The position numbers were made by a program, and so were the translations under genes. The notes beneath the pieces are model-generated. The model did not search any database. It had not been told where the DNA came from and saw only the letters and a program-made list of their open reading frames with translations. Source: an uncultured Collinsella sp. (lineage in GTDB: Bacteria > Actinomycetota > Coriobacteriia > Coriobacteriales > Coriobacteriaceae). Taken from it: a DNA stretch of 64,000 nucleotides. Location of the stretch: assembly GCA_900544865.1 (NCBI GenBank), contig UQXA01000004.1:19177-83176 (forward strand). Reading direction: 5' to 3'. Shown in pieces: positions 55,889-64,000 of the stretch (position 1 is the first letter of the stretch; each line of letters starts with the position of its first letter).

Positions 55889-55945
55889 GTTAGCAAAACT
55901 TGCAAAAGTTAGCAAAACTTGCAAATATTAGCAAAACTTGCAAAG
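55889..55945 (+). promoter_or_regulatory. Three tandem 19-bp iterons running into the ATPase ribosome binding site
   Basis: Units at 55889, 55908 and 55927 share TTAGCAAAACTTGCAAA exactly and differ only at the edges. Each has an inner dyad GCAA-AAC-TTGC. The last unit ends in CAAAG and shares its bases with the SD AAAGGAG of the ATPase gene at 55954, so occupancy could affect both transcription and translation. Confidence 0.75.
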
Positions 55946-55953
55946 GAGCTACC

Positions 55954-57048
55954 ATGGAGTACAGCAAGAACCCCTTTACCCCGACGTTCGGAAGCGTCCC
56001 TCCCTTTCTAGCGGGTCGCGAGCATATCCTGCGTGACATCAACCGTGGCTTTATCAACGGCCCGGGAGATCCCAACCTGTCGACTATTTTTACGGGCGCA
56101 AGGGGAACGGGCAAGACGGCGCTTCTCTCGCTCCTTTCAGAAACGGCGCTTGAACACGGCTGGATCGCAGCAAATGTCTCCGCCATGCCAGGCATGCTCG
56201 AAGATATTATCGAGCGAACCAAAGAAGCCGCAGATAGCTACCTCTCACAGCCTCACGCGCGCATAAACGGCGTTCAAATTGGTCCAGTGGGCATCGATTG
56301 GACATATGCTCAAAAGGCCCAGGGCAACTGGCGCACACGCATGAATGGCATCTTTAAGCAACTCGAAAAACATGACATCGGGCTTCTCATCACCATCGAT
56401 GAAGTCACCGTCGATCTCGAAGAAATGCTTCAATTTGCCTCTGTTTACCAGCACTTTGTACGCGAAGGTAAAAAAGTTGCCCTACTCATGGCAGGACTGC
56501 CCTACAAAGTATCGGCGTTGCTGCGTAACGATTCCGTCTCGTTCCTCAGGCGTTCCCAATATCATCAGTTAGGACGAATCACTGACGTTGAAATTGCAAA
56601 CGCATTCCGCAAAACCGTTGAGGCCGGAGGCCGCTCAATCACGCCAGAAGCGCTCGAGGATGCCGTGAAGGCCGTCGACGGATTTCCCTATATGATGCAG
56701 CTCGTCGGATATCGCACATGGGATGTTTCGGAGAACTCGCCCAAAATCAGTGCACCTGATGTACAGCAGGGTTCTCTGCTTGCCCGCATGGAGCTGCGCG
56801 ATCGAATTCTCGAAACGACCTATCGGGAGCTTTCCGATAAAGACATTGAGTTTTTGCTCGCGATGCTGCCCGATTCTGGCCCCAGCAGGGTCTCGGAGAT
56901 AGCCAAACGCATGGGCGTCGCCAGCAACTACGCAAGCCAATACAAACGCCGCCTCCTGGAGGACGGCGTCATTGGAGAGCGCGGGCGTGGTCTCGTTGGC
57001 TTTGACATTCCCGCGTTCAGGGAATTCTTGAACGAGAAGGCGTTTTAG
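55954..57048 (+). CDS. AAA ATPase with C-terminal winged-helix domain (paralogue of 1506-2624)
   Basis: 364 residues. Walker A is FTGARGTGKTALL (about residue 41-53), Walker B is LLITIDEVTVD, LMAGLP follows as sensor, and the FLRRSQ segment parallels FLRRAQ in the paralogue. The C-terminal winged helix reads SRVSEIAKRMGVASNYASQY then KRRLLEDGVIGERGRGLVGF. AAAGGAG precedes ATG 55954; the longer in-frame form would be translated from the repeats and is unlikely. Three 19-bp iterons sit upstream. The function is unknown. Confidence 0.83.
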   Translation: MEYSKNPFTPTFGSVPPFLAGREHILRDINRGFINGPGDPNLSTIFTGARGTGKTALLSLLSETALEHGWIAANVSAMPGMLEDIIERTKEAADSYLSQPHARINGVQIGPVGIDWTYAQKAQGNWRTRMNGIFKQLEKHDIGLLITIDEVTVDLEEMLQFASVYQHFVREGKKVALLMAGLPYKVSALLRNDSVSFLRRSQYHQLGRITDVEIANAFRKTVEAGGRSITPEALEDAVKAVDGFPYMMQLVGYRTWDVSENSPKISAPDVQQGSLLARMELRDRILETTYRELSDKDIEFLLAMLPDSGPSRVSEIAKRMGVASNYASQYKRRLLEDGVIGERGRGLVGFDIPAFREFLNEKAF

Positions 57049-57075
57049 CACGCTGGAATTGTCCGCGGAAGTATC

Positions 57076-57147
57076 AACGCATGGCAATCAGCATTCCTCT
57101 TGGTAAGGATAGCAAGCATTTTCCACCAACACCGATTGCCATGCGTT
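57076..57147. repeat. 14-bp inverted repeat with 44-base spacer
   Basis: AACGCATGGCAATC (57076) and GATTGCCATGCGTT (57134) are perfect inverted copies, between convergent stops at 57048 and 57158. It could be a terminator stem or ends of a tiny element; the spacer has no ORF. Confidence 0.55.
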
Positions 57148-57157
57148 CTTCTTGTCC

Positions 57158-57688
57158 TTAGGCGAGCTTGCGAGCGAGCTCTCGCACCTCTTCCAACTTG
57201 GGCGACGATGCCATGCTGTCGCGCTCGGTCATACCGCTGATGGTGATAATGCCCTGGTCCTCCCACTTGCAGTACGCGCAGGTTGACTTGTACATGGCGA
57301 TCGCCGCGTCATAGACGCCCTCGCTGTGGCTATCGAGCAAAAGGGCCGTTTTGGTGAACGGGAAGCCCGTAGCACCGAAGGCGTACAGGCGGTCGATGGC
57401 GGCCTTCTCCTGCGCAGTGATATCAAACCAGTAGATGGGCGAAGCGAAGACAACCATATCGGCGCCTTTCAGCGACTCGATCACGTCGGCCATGTCATCC
57501 TTCTGCACACAGGTGCCCTCATGGATAAAGCAGTACTGACATCCCAGACAACCGGCGATCTTTTTGCCGGCAACGCGGATTACCTCGACCGCATGGCCGA
57601 CCTCGCGCGCGGTCTCGGCAAACGCCTCGACCATGGTGTCGGTATTGGCGCCCTTGCGCGGGCTACCACTCAATACAACGATATTCAT
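57158..57688 (-). CDS. Flavodoxin-fold NAD(P)H-dependent FMN reductase
   Basis: 176 residues. FMN loop SGSPRKGANTDTMVEAF (residues 7-23). CLGCQYCFIHEGTCVQKDDM carries three cysteines in a pattern seen in iron-sulfur flavoproteins and related oxidoreductases. FASPIYWFDITAQEKAAIDR is the conserved family segment. The substrate is unknown. GGGAGATTCCT lies before ATG 57688. The 236 bases upstream hold no recognisable gene. Confidence 0.87.
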   Translation of the reverse strand: MNIVVLSGSPRKGANTDTMVEAFAETAREVGHAVEVIRVAGKKIAGCLGCQYCFIHEGTCVQKDDMADVIESLKGADMVVFASPIYWFDITAQEKAAIDRLYAFGATGFPFTKTALLLDSHSEGVYDAAIAMYKSTCAYCKWEDQGIITISGMTERDSMASSPKLEEVRELARKLA

Positions 57689-57924
57689 AGGAATCTCCCT
57701 TCTTCATGCTGCAGGTGCGCAGCACACATTTCGTTGTAACCAAAACGGATGGAGTTATTCAATCGCCTCGTTTCAGCTACTTCCACTTAGTAATAGGAGC
57801 CACTGGTCAAAAGCCTGTCAACATCAAAACAAGTTTTCAATCTATCGATTCTACGTGAGGCAATGGTCCTCATTTGATACCCGCGCTGTTTGCGCACTTG
57901 GGAGCAAAGGGATCTGGCCACCAC

Positions 57925-59160
57925 TCAAATTAGATCACCGCCATCTTGCATAAACGACGCCATATTAAGGTGCCTGACGCCATCCCTTTCCTGCAATAGA
58001 GGATCAAGCGTGAACAAGTAGCGCGGATACCCATCCCGGATGTGGCCGAACGGCCTGTACTCGCGCTCCTCGACGCCTCTGTCGGCAATCGACATAGAGA
58101 CCTGGATGTAGGCGTAAGCATTGCGCCTACGAGCGATGAAGTCACACTCGAGCTTCCCAATACGGCCCACAGAAAGCTCGTACCCGCGCGATGCAAGATA
58201 GAGGTAGAGCACGTTCTCCAACGCCGGCCCGTAGTTAATCCTCGCATCCGTGTTCATAGCGAAATAGAAGCCGGAATCAGCCAGGTAGTACTTCTCTTCG
58301 CGGATAAGCGATCGCCGAGACTTGAGATCGAACCTCGAGCAGCGATAAAGGATCTTCGCGTCAACAAGAATCTGGATATACCGATTGAGCGTTTCGCGCT
58401 TGATGGGAATCTTCTCGACATCATTGAAGTACGCAAGGAGGTTCTTCAGGTTCGTCGGCGCACCAAAGTTGTTGATGAGATACGTCCGGACGGCATCGAA
58501 AACCGAGACATTCTTAATCTTGTTCGAATGTTTGACGTCCTTTTCAAAGATTTCATGAATAACACTTTTGATATAGGTGCGCTTTTCATCCTCGCCCTCA
58601 TACTCCAACGCTTTGGGAAATCCTCCAAGGGTCAGATACTCGGTAAACTCTCCCACGAGAAAGTCATTGACAGGCTTTCCGAGAAAACGCTTCATATCGA
58701 TATATTCCGCAAAGTCGAGTGGGAACACCTCGAACTCGATATAGCGACCCGTCAGCTTTGTAACAAGCTGCCCAGAAAGCAGATATGAATTCGAACCGGT
58801 AATGAAGATGGACCAACCGCCATCTGTCCGGTAGCCGTTGATGAGCAGCTCGAATTCTTTGACGTTCTGAATCTCATCGATGAAGAGATACTTCGTCCCC
58901 TCAGTGTCTGCTGGAGTCGACATGTCAATCAGATTTTCGAGCTCATCGGTCGTCTTGACCTTCCTATTCTCCCGTGAGTCGAGGTCGATATAGATGATAT
59001 GGTCGCTCGCTACACCGGATTCCACAAGCTCGTCTGCGATTGATTGCATGAGACAGGATTTACCGCATCTGCGAACACCGGTAATCACCTTGATCATCCC
59101 GTCATCGTGGTAGAAACCACGCATTCGCTTCAGATACTTTTCACGTCGGTATATACGCAA
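57925..59160 (-). CDS. AAA_14 / DUF4143 ATPase
   Basis: 411 residues. Walker A is TGVRRCGKSCLMQS (about residue 27) and Walker B is KYLFIDEIQNV. SIFITGSNSYLLSGQLVTKL and the FEVFPLDFAEYI segment are hallmarks of the AAA_14 family, followed by a DUF4143 C-terminal region with ECDFIARR and YIQVS (a degenerate PD-(D/E)XK-like pattern). Members are common in gut anaerobes and their function is unknown. The start is TTG 59160 with AAGGGGG upstream. A TATAAT at 59184-59189 on this strand is a likely -10. Confidence 0.87.
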   Translation of the reverse strand: MRIYRREKYLKRMRGFYHDDGMIKVITGVRRCGKSCLMQSIADELVESGVASDHIIYIDLDSRENRKVKTTDELENLIDMSTPADTEGTKYLFIDEIQNVKEFELLINGYRTDGGWSIFITGSNSYLLSGQLVTKLTGRYIEFEVFPLDFAEYIDMKRFLGKPVNDFLVGEFTEYLTLGGFPKALEYEGEDEKRTYIKSVIHEIFEKDVKHSNKIKNVSVFDAVRTYLINNFGAPTNLKNLLAYFNDVEKIPIKRETLNRYIQILVDAKILYRCSRFDLKSRRSLIREEKYYLADSGFYFAMNTDARINYGPALENVLYLYLASRGYELSVGRIGKLECDFIARRRNAYAYIQVSMSIADRGVEEREYRPFGHIRDGYPRYLFTLDPLLQERDGVRHLNMASFMQDGGDLI

Positions 59161-59201
59161 GATGCACCCCCTTTTCAGTGTCCATTATATCAGTTATGGG
59201 G

Positions 59202-59232
59202 GTACTTTTTTACATTTTATAAAAAAGCGTAC
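59202..59232. promoter_or_regulatory. GTAC-flanked inverted repeat upstream of the DUF4143 ATPase
   Basis: GTACTTTTTT (59202) and AAAAAAGCGTAC (59221) form an imperfect dyad, 42 bases or more upstream of the TTG start at 59160. It could be an operator or a weak terminator from the other side. Confidence 0.35.
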
Positions 59233-59394
59233 CGATAACTTATTCCCACTTAGTTTCGAAAGTCGAATAGTTTTGAAGTTTCGAAACCGAGAAGGCAATA
59301 TGCGCAAAGACGCGTCGGAGGGGTAAGCCCCAGCCATGTCATGTCAGCAGCGATGCCGGGCGCATTCGCACGTGCTACAATCCAACCACCAGAG

Positions 59395-59460
59395 ATGAAA
59401 ACAGAGTCCCCGTCGGGTAGTCGTGGGCGTGCGCTAGTCCGCATCAGTAACCTGCCTCCT
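59395..59460 (+). promoter_or_regulatory. Possible yjdF (azaaromatic) riboswitch
   Basis: The leader of the YjdF-like gene holds CCCCGTCGGGTAGTCGTGGG then CGTGCGCTAGTCCGCATC, with short hairpins CCC-GTC-GGG and TGCG-ctagtc-CGCA. In Bacillus and relatives yjdF is controlled by its own riboswitch class. The gene context supports one here, but I cannot confirm the consensus from memory. Confidence 0.4.
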
Positions 59461-59508
59461 TGGTTGTCCCTTCTCTGCATGGTCATCTACATAAAGGAGG
59501 AACCAACC

Positions 59509-59928
59509 ATGCAGATCAGCGTGTCGTCCACCCTGACCGTATATCACGACGGTCAATTCTGGGTCGGGCTGGCGGAGCACGTCGAGGGCGGCAGATACGG
59601 CGTCGCCCGCATCGTCTTCGGCGCGGAGCCGTCCGATGAGGAGATTCTGCGATTCGTTACAAGCGAATGGGAGAAGCTCTCGTTCTTCGGCGACAAGGAC
59701 ACTGAAACAAGCAAGCCCGCGAAGAACCCCAAGCGGCGCGCTCGCGAGGCAGCGAAAGCCCTTAAACGGCCCGCGGTGAGCACCAAGGCGCAGCAGGCGC
59801 TCTCGAATCAGCGGGAGACGATGAAGCGGGAGTCGGCTCAAGCAAGAAGTCAGCGTCGCGCGGATGAGGCGAAGACGCGCTTCGAGCAGAGAAAACTGAA
59901 GCGCAAGCAGAAGCATCGCGGGCATTGA
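59509..59928 (+). CDS. yjdF: YjdF family protein (DUF2992)
   Basis: 139 residues. The N-terminal part (STLTVYHDGQFWVGLAEHVE, GGRYGVARIVFGAEPSDEEI) matches YjdF (DUF2992) proteins. The C-terminal half is Lys/Arg/Glu-rich and helical, which may bind RNA. AAAGGAGG lies about 10 bases before ATG 59509; ORF extension upstream would start within the leader and is not used. Family members are usually behind a riboswitch for azaaromatic compounds and are of unknown function. Confidence 0.8.
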   Translation: MQISVSSTLTVYHDGQFWVGLAEHVEGGRYGVARIVFGAEPSDEEILRFVTSEWEKLSFFGDKDTETSKPAKNPKRRAREAAKALKRPAVSTKAQQALSNQRETMKRESAQARSQRRADEAKTRFEQRKLKRKQKHRGH

Positions 59929-60136
59929 TCGCCATTCGCAGCAAGGCAAACCATATACAGCAGCGGCGTCAGTTCCACTTGAAGCCGACGCCGCGTAGAC
60001 GCTGATGGTGACGGCTATGCACGGGCACGGGCGCGCCACCGCACTTCACAGCTTGTTTCTCAAGTATTTGGGACGCACACGCGGCGTTCAAAAATGCGGA
60101 GCGACTCCGCATAGCTCGAGACTGAGCCGAGGTGCC

Positions 60137-60678
60137 CTACTTCTCGCCCTCCAGCAGCCCCACGATGCGGTTGATGTCGACGGCAAAGCGAGGCCTTCCC
60201 TCGCGCTCGTAGCGGTCGAGGTATGCCTGGCACTCGGAGACAATGCGCTTGGTGTTGCCATCGATGATGCGCTGGAGCGTCTCGTAGTAGGCCGAGCCCT
60301 CGGTCCTGAAGCGGCGCTGGTAGGCCTTGGTTATGGGGAACATCTTGATGTAGTGGATGCCGTGGCGGCAGCCGGGGCGCGTCGTGGGGCGGGGTGGCAA
60401 CGCAAAGTACTGGTCTTTGGCACGTTAGGGGCGATGTTGGAACGCAGCGGCACGGCGAAGTCCCTGCGCTTCCCGCGGAAACGCAGCCTCACCACCACGA
60501 TGCAGGGGCGATTGTGCTTAAGCATGAGCTCGCGGTCGCCATCGACGAGGTCGAAGAAATCCTGGGGATGGATACGATCTTCATCGGTTACGCCCCCTTC
60601 ATACGAAGCGGGGCCCGCATCGCTGCAGGCCCCTACAGGTGGGCGATATTCTACGCCTTGCGGCACCCCGTCGCCCAC
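60137..60678 (-). pseudogene. ToxN/AbiQ-like endoribonuclease toxin remnant (frameshifted)
   Basis: The first reading frame carries HNRPCIVVVRLRFRGKRRDF then AVPLRSNIAPNV, up to about 60420. The sequence continues in another frame with DQYFALPPRPTTRPGCRHGI, HYIKMFPI and a helical end (YETLQRIIDGNT to VGLLEGEK). The order NRP..V.LR..FA-P-RSN..YK matches ToxN/AbiQ type III toxins. A one-base loss near 60415-60420 (CTTTGG) explains the break. No tandem-repeat antitoxin RNA is visible upstream. This is probably a decayed gene, and the family call is tentative. Confidence 0.45.
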
Positions 60679-60683
60679 GGAGG

Positions 60684-60845
60684 TTAAACGTACACGTAAG
60701 CCGTACTCTGAAAGCCGCGGCTTCCGGCAAGTAGTTTATACCACGAAAGATCGCTTTCGATGCGCCTAGCTCGCAAAATAACACTCGCTGGGCCGTCACC
60801 CCTGATCTTCTCGACCGCCTCCTCCGGGTACTTATTGCGTGCCAC
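60684..60845 (-). pseudogene. Short ORF with TetR-like N-terminus (truncated)
   Basis: 53 residues from GTG 60845 (GGAGG 5 bases upstream). The first residues, ARNKYPEEAVEKI, match the start of TetR regulators, but the next 40 residues (GDGPASVILRARRIESDLSW onward) do not. It looks like a TetR gene cut early, possibly by the event that placed the neighbouring toxin remnant. Confidence 0.3.
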
Positions 60846-60986
60846 GGGCACCTCCGTCCTTGTTATCGCGATAAACATACCATGAGCGGCGTACGGGTCG
60901 AGAAGGGCTGGCTCCAAAAGAGCCCAACGGCCGTTACGGCTTCGTTAGAAACGCGCCTCACCATAGATGTTGAACCCGAAAGGTAA

Positions 60987-61019
60987 GGCGCGCGGGCACG
61001 GCGACTCGGCCCGCGCGCC
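60987..61019 (+). promoter_or_regulatory. GC-rich leader hairpin before the ABC operon
   Basis: GGCGCGCGGGC and GCCCGCGCGCC form a perfect 11-bp stem with an 11-base loop, ending 21 bases before ATG 61041. Without a T-run it is more likely an attenuator, an mRNA stabiliser or a leftover element than a terminator. Confidence 0.45.
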
Positions 61020-61040
61020 CGGAAGAGAAAGGACGAACCC

Positions 61041-61765
<725 letters not shown>

Positions 61766-61769
<4 letters not shown>

Positions 61770-62536
61770 CGGGCGAGAAAGGCGGCCTGCTCGCGGGCCT
61801 GCGCGCCGAGGCCCTGAAGTCGCGCCACGCGGCACCGGTTCGCCTGGCCGTGCTCATGGCACTGCCGATGCCGCTGCTCGGCGCGATGCCCTACCGGGGC
61901 GTACAGATCTTCAGCGCGTGGAACTACTGGTACGCGCTCTTCCTGCCCGTGGCTCTCTCGCTCGTGGTGGCTTGCGTCGCGCGGGCGGACGCGCGCACGC
62001 GGATGCGGGGGCTTCTAGGCCTGGGCTTCCCGCTCGGACGCGCCTGGTGGGCCAAGGCGCTCTGGTGCCTCGCGCTTTGCACGCTCTCGAACCTCGTGGT
62101 CTTCGGCATCTACCTCGCGGGATCGGCGTTCTCCTCGCAGGGCCTCACGGCCGCGGGCACGCTCACGATGCTCCTCTGCGCGCTCGCCAACACGGTGACC
62201 GCGGCGTGGATGATCCCCGCAGGGCTCTTTCTCACGGCGCGGCTCGGCATGCTCGCGGGCATCTTTTGCCCGCTTGCCGCGCAGCTCGTGGGTGGGTTCG
62301 CCTGGTCGCTGGTGCCGCTGCCGCAGCTCTTTCCGCCGTCGGCGAGCATGGTCATCCCCACGAGCTTCATCCCCGTGCTGCCGAGCGGCGAGCCACTCGC
62401 GGCGGACATGGCGCTCGGCGGGGCGCTCACGGCGGACGGCATGCTCACACTGGCGGGCCTTGCGGTCTGCGCGCTCGCGTTCGCCGCGCTCACGGCGGCG
62501 GGCGCGGCCTGGTTCGCGCGCTCCGAGGAGAGGTGA
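61766..62536 (+). CDS. LanE/MutE-like ABC permease
   Basis: 256 residues with about six hydrophobic helices. AEALKSRHAAPVRLAVLMAL and FSAWNYWYALFLPVALSLVV match lantibiotic-protection permeases (MutE/EpiE family). No catalytic motif. It overlaps the ATPase gene (ATGA) and the next permease (TGATG), so the three are translationally coupled. It forms the membrane part with the following subunit. Confidence 0.85.
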
Positions 62537-63351
62537 TGACCATGACACGACTCTCCGACCCGACGCCGCGCATGACTCTCCCGCGGGCCCTGCTCTCCGA
62601 GGCCCTGCGCCTGGCGCGCTCCCCGCTCACGGCGGTGCACCTCGTCTGCGGCCTGGCAGCCGGTCTTGCCTGCGGCGAGTACTTCTCCATAACCCGATGG
62701 GACCCGGCACTGGGCGCGGACGCCTACGCCCAGTTCCTCGGCGCCCTCATGCCGCTCATGTCCGCCATCGTCTGCGGGCTCGCCGTGGACGAGGAGCGCT
62801 CTGCCGGGCGCCTCGCCAACCTCACGGCGGTCCCCTCGCGCGGGCGCGCCGTCGCGGCGAAGCTGCTCGCCCTTGCGGCGCTCGGCGCGGGCGCGCTGGC
62901 CGTGGCGCTCGGCGCGTTCGGGGCCGTGCTCGCCGTCGCCGGGCGCCTGCCGCTCGGGCCCGCTCCGCTTGTGGCCGCCTGGGCGGGCATCGTGCTGGGT
63001 AGCCTGCCCCTCTACGCGCTGGGGCTCGGCGTGGCCCTGCGCCTCGGCCGCAACGCCGCCATCGGCGCCGGCGCGGCGGGAATGCTCCTCGCGTTCTTCT
63101 CAGTGGGCGGACTTGCGCACGGCCTCATGACCGGCGAGCTCACCGGTGCCCTGGCGACGCCCCTGAGCTGGGTGCCGCTCGCCTGGCCCGCGCGCCTAGG
63201 GTCGCTCGGGGTGGAGGCCTTCATCGACGCCGCACGCGCGGCGGGCCCTCTCCTCACGACTGCGCTCGCTGGTCTCGTGCTCGCCCTGGCAGCCGCCGCC
63301 GTCCTTCTGGCCTGGTTCTGCCGCTTCGAGGACGGGAGGGCAGATGAGTAG
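62536..63351 (+). CDS. LanG/MutG-like ABC permease
   Basis: 271 residues with six hydrophobic helices. LLSEALRLARSPLTAVHLVC starts the fold, and GLAVDEERSAGRLANLTAVP is the cytoplasmic loop typical of MutG/EpiG. It is second in the permease pair. The start could be ATG 62536 (overlapping the upstream stop) or ATG 62542. Its stop region overlaps the YxeA-like gene by 8 bases. Ala/Gly-heavy codon use reflects the GC-rich island. Confidence 0.85.
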   Translation: MTMTRLSDPTPRMTLPRALLSEALRLARSPLTAVHLVCGLAAGLACGEYFSITRWDPALGADAYAQFLGALMPLMSAIVCGLAVDEERSAGRLANLTAVPSRGRAVAAKLLALAALGAGALAVALGAFGAVLAVAGRLPLGPAPLVAAWAGIVLGSLPLYALGLGVALRLGRNAAIGAGAAGMLLAFFSVGGLAHGLMTGELTGALATPLSWVPLAWPARLGSLGVEAFIDAARAAGPLLTTALAGLVLALAAAAVLLAWFCRFEDGRADE

Positions 63352-63745
63352 AAAGCCGCTCGCCGCCGTGCTCGTCCTCCTCTCCGCAGCACTCGTCCTG
63401 GGCGGGAATGCCCTGCTCGACGCCGGCTGGGGGTCGGCGTTGCGCTCGATCGCCGACCGCGTGCTGCCCAACCCTGAGATCACCATGTGGGCGCCCGCGC
63501 CCGAGCCCGGCAGCCACGCGAGCTCCTACGCCGACGCCACCGGGGCGGGGGCGAACTACGTCTACCTGGTGGACGCGGCGGACGACAGGGGCAATGTCCG
63601 AGAGCTCCAGCTCATCTTCTTCGGACGGGAGTCGAACGGCGAGGGCTGGCTCGAGATCGAGGCGCGCGGCGGCTCGGGCGTGCGCTACCGCGCGTGCGAT
63701 GCGGCCGAGGCGCCCGCGGCTGCGCGCGGGGCTCTGGACCGCTGA
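63344..63745 (+). CDS. YxeA-like secreted small protein
   Basis: 133 residues. An N-terminal signal or anchor helix (LAAVLVLLSAALVLGGNALL) is followed by a domain with ANYVYLVDAADDRGNVRELQ, LIFFGRESN, GWLEIEARGGSGVRYR. This matches the YxeA (DUF1093) pattern YxYxL.A.DE.Gk.KEL.F......GaYLk. YxeA proteins often accompany lantibiotic-type ABC transporters and two-component systems. Function is unknown. It overlaps the permease gene by 8 bases. Confidence 0.78.
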   Translation: MSRKPLAAVLVLLSAALVLGGNALLDAGWGSALRSIADRVLPNPEITMWAPAPEPGSHASSYADATGAGANYVYLVDAADDRGNVRELQLIFFGRESNGEGWLEIEARGGSGVRYRACDAAEAPAAARGALDR

Positions 63746-63789
63746 GCGCGGCGCAAGTACAATGCAACGGGAGTTTCAGGAGGTCGAAT

Positions 63790-63951
63790 ATGGCGAGGAT
63801 ACTGGCAGTGGATGATGAGCGGGCGATCCTCGACGCGCTCGCGCGCGTCCTCGGCCGCGACGGCCACGAGGTCGTCAAGGCAGCGGACCCGACGGCGGTC
63901 CCGGGGATGGACCTCTCGCGCTTCGACCTCGTGCTCTGCGACGTCTGTTAG
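63790..63951 (+). pseudogene. Response regulator truncated within its receiver domain
   Basis: Starts MARILAVDDERAILDALARV with the receiver fold and stops after FDLVLCDVC at a TAG (63949-63951), just past the phospho-acceptor Asp. Normal regulators continue for about 170 residues with MPG..G and a DNA-binding domain. The sequence after the stop turns abruptly AT-richer (ACTGTAAAAACAACCAATTT), as if another element had inserted here. A kinase and the rest of the regulator are missing in the visible 49 bases. Confidence 0.7.
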
Positions 63952-64000
63952 CGCTACTGTAAAAACAACCAATTTCGCCATCGCACTTCAGCCGATTCCG

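Noticed and set aside
55889..55945. CRISPR-like tandem repeats
   Set aside because: Units are directly adjacent with no spacers, only three copies, and no cas genes are present.

Overview
The window looks like chromosomal DNA of a GC-rich, anaerobic gut actinomycete of the class Coriobacteriia, most likely Collinsella or a close relative. This is inferred from the codon preference, the LAGTGD-type cell-wall sorting signal, ferredoxin/flavodoxin anaerobe enzymes and the intergenic repeat style; no rRNA gene is present to settle it. Most genes are ordinary single-copy chromosomal genes in short operons. No tRNA, rRNA, CRISPR array or complete insertion sequence was seen.

Layout. 1-8.4 kb: the 5' part of a UvrA-like ATPase, an AAA ATPase with a winged-helix end, a TetM-like ribosomal GTPase, a GNAT enzyme, and the rRNA methyltransferases RsmJ and RlmA. 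8.7-18.3 kb: MATE pump, LysR regulator with divergent EamA exporter, uracil-DNA glycosylase, an SDR enzyme, a queuosine-precursor-type transporter, PrfC, and a GntR/ABC operon with a clear palindromic operator. 18.7-33 kb: EamA transporter, flavodoxin/ferredoxin protein, ClC channel, LOG protein, K+ channel, two convergent solute-binding sensor-kinase systems (one fused, one split), PatB-like aminotransferase, TrmO, an XRE-zinc ribbon-TipAS regulator and a glutaredoxin. 33.1-34.3 kb is a repeat-rich patch with an orphan ribbon-helix-helix gene.

34.3-59.2 kb: Dus, a giant MacB-like ABC transporter, a thiol-redox cluster (TlpA-like lipoprotein, membrane polyferredoxin and a 49-residue CXXC protein) divergent from a two-component system, a frameshifted LuxR gene beside a 1455-residue wall-anchored surface protein, a lipoprotein, a second type IIA topoisomerase pair, and three more AAA-type ATPases. 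59.5-64 kb: a YjdF-like gene, a broken ToxN/AbiQ-like gene, and a visibly GC-richer lantibiotic-immunity-type ABC operon (LanFEG-like plus YxeA-like). That operon ends in a response regulator cut off after its phospho-acceptor region, close to the right edge.

The most unusual signal is a repeated arrangement. Three separate AAA-type ATPase genes (starts at 2624, 49915 and 55954) each carry a different, gene-specific array of short repeats directly upstream, one of them running into the ribosome binding site. This suggests self-recognition (autoregulation) or an origin-like iteron arrangement. Other unexplained structure is a set of repeat families: two terminal-inverted-repeat elements, a pair of covarying hairpins, mosaics built on GACTAGTC and GGGGACGTTCTTAA, and palindromes that abut or overlap stop codons.
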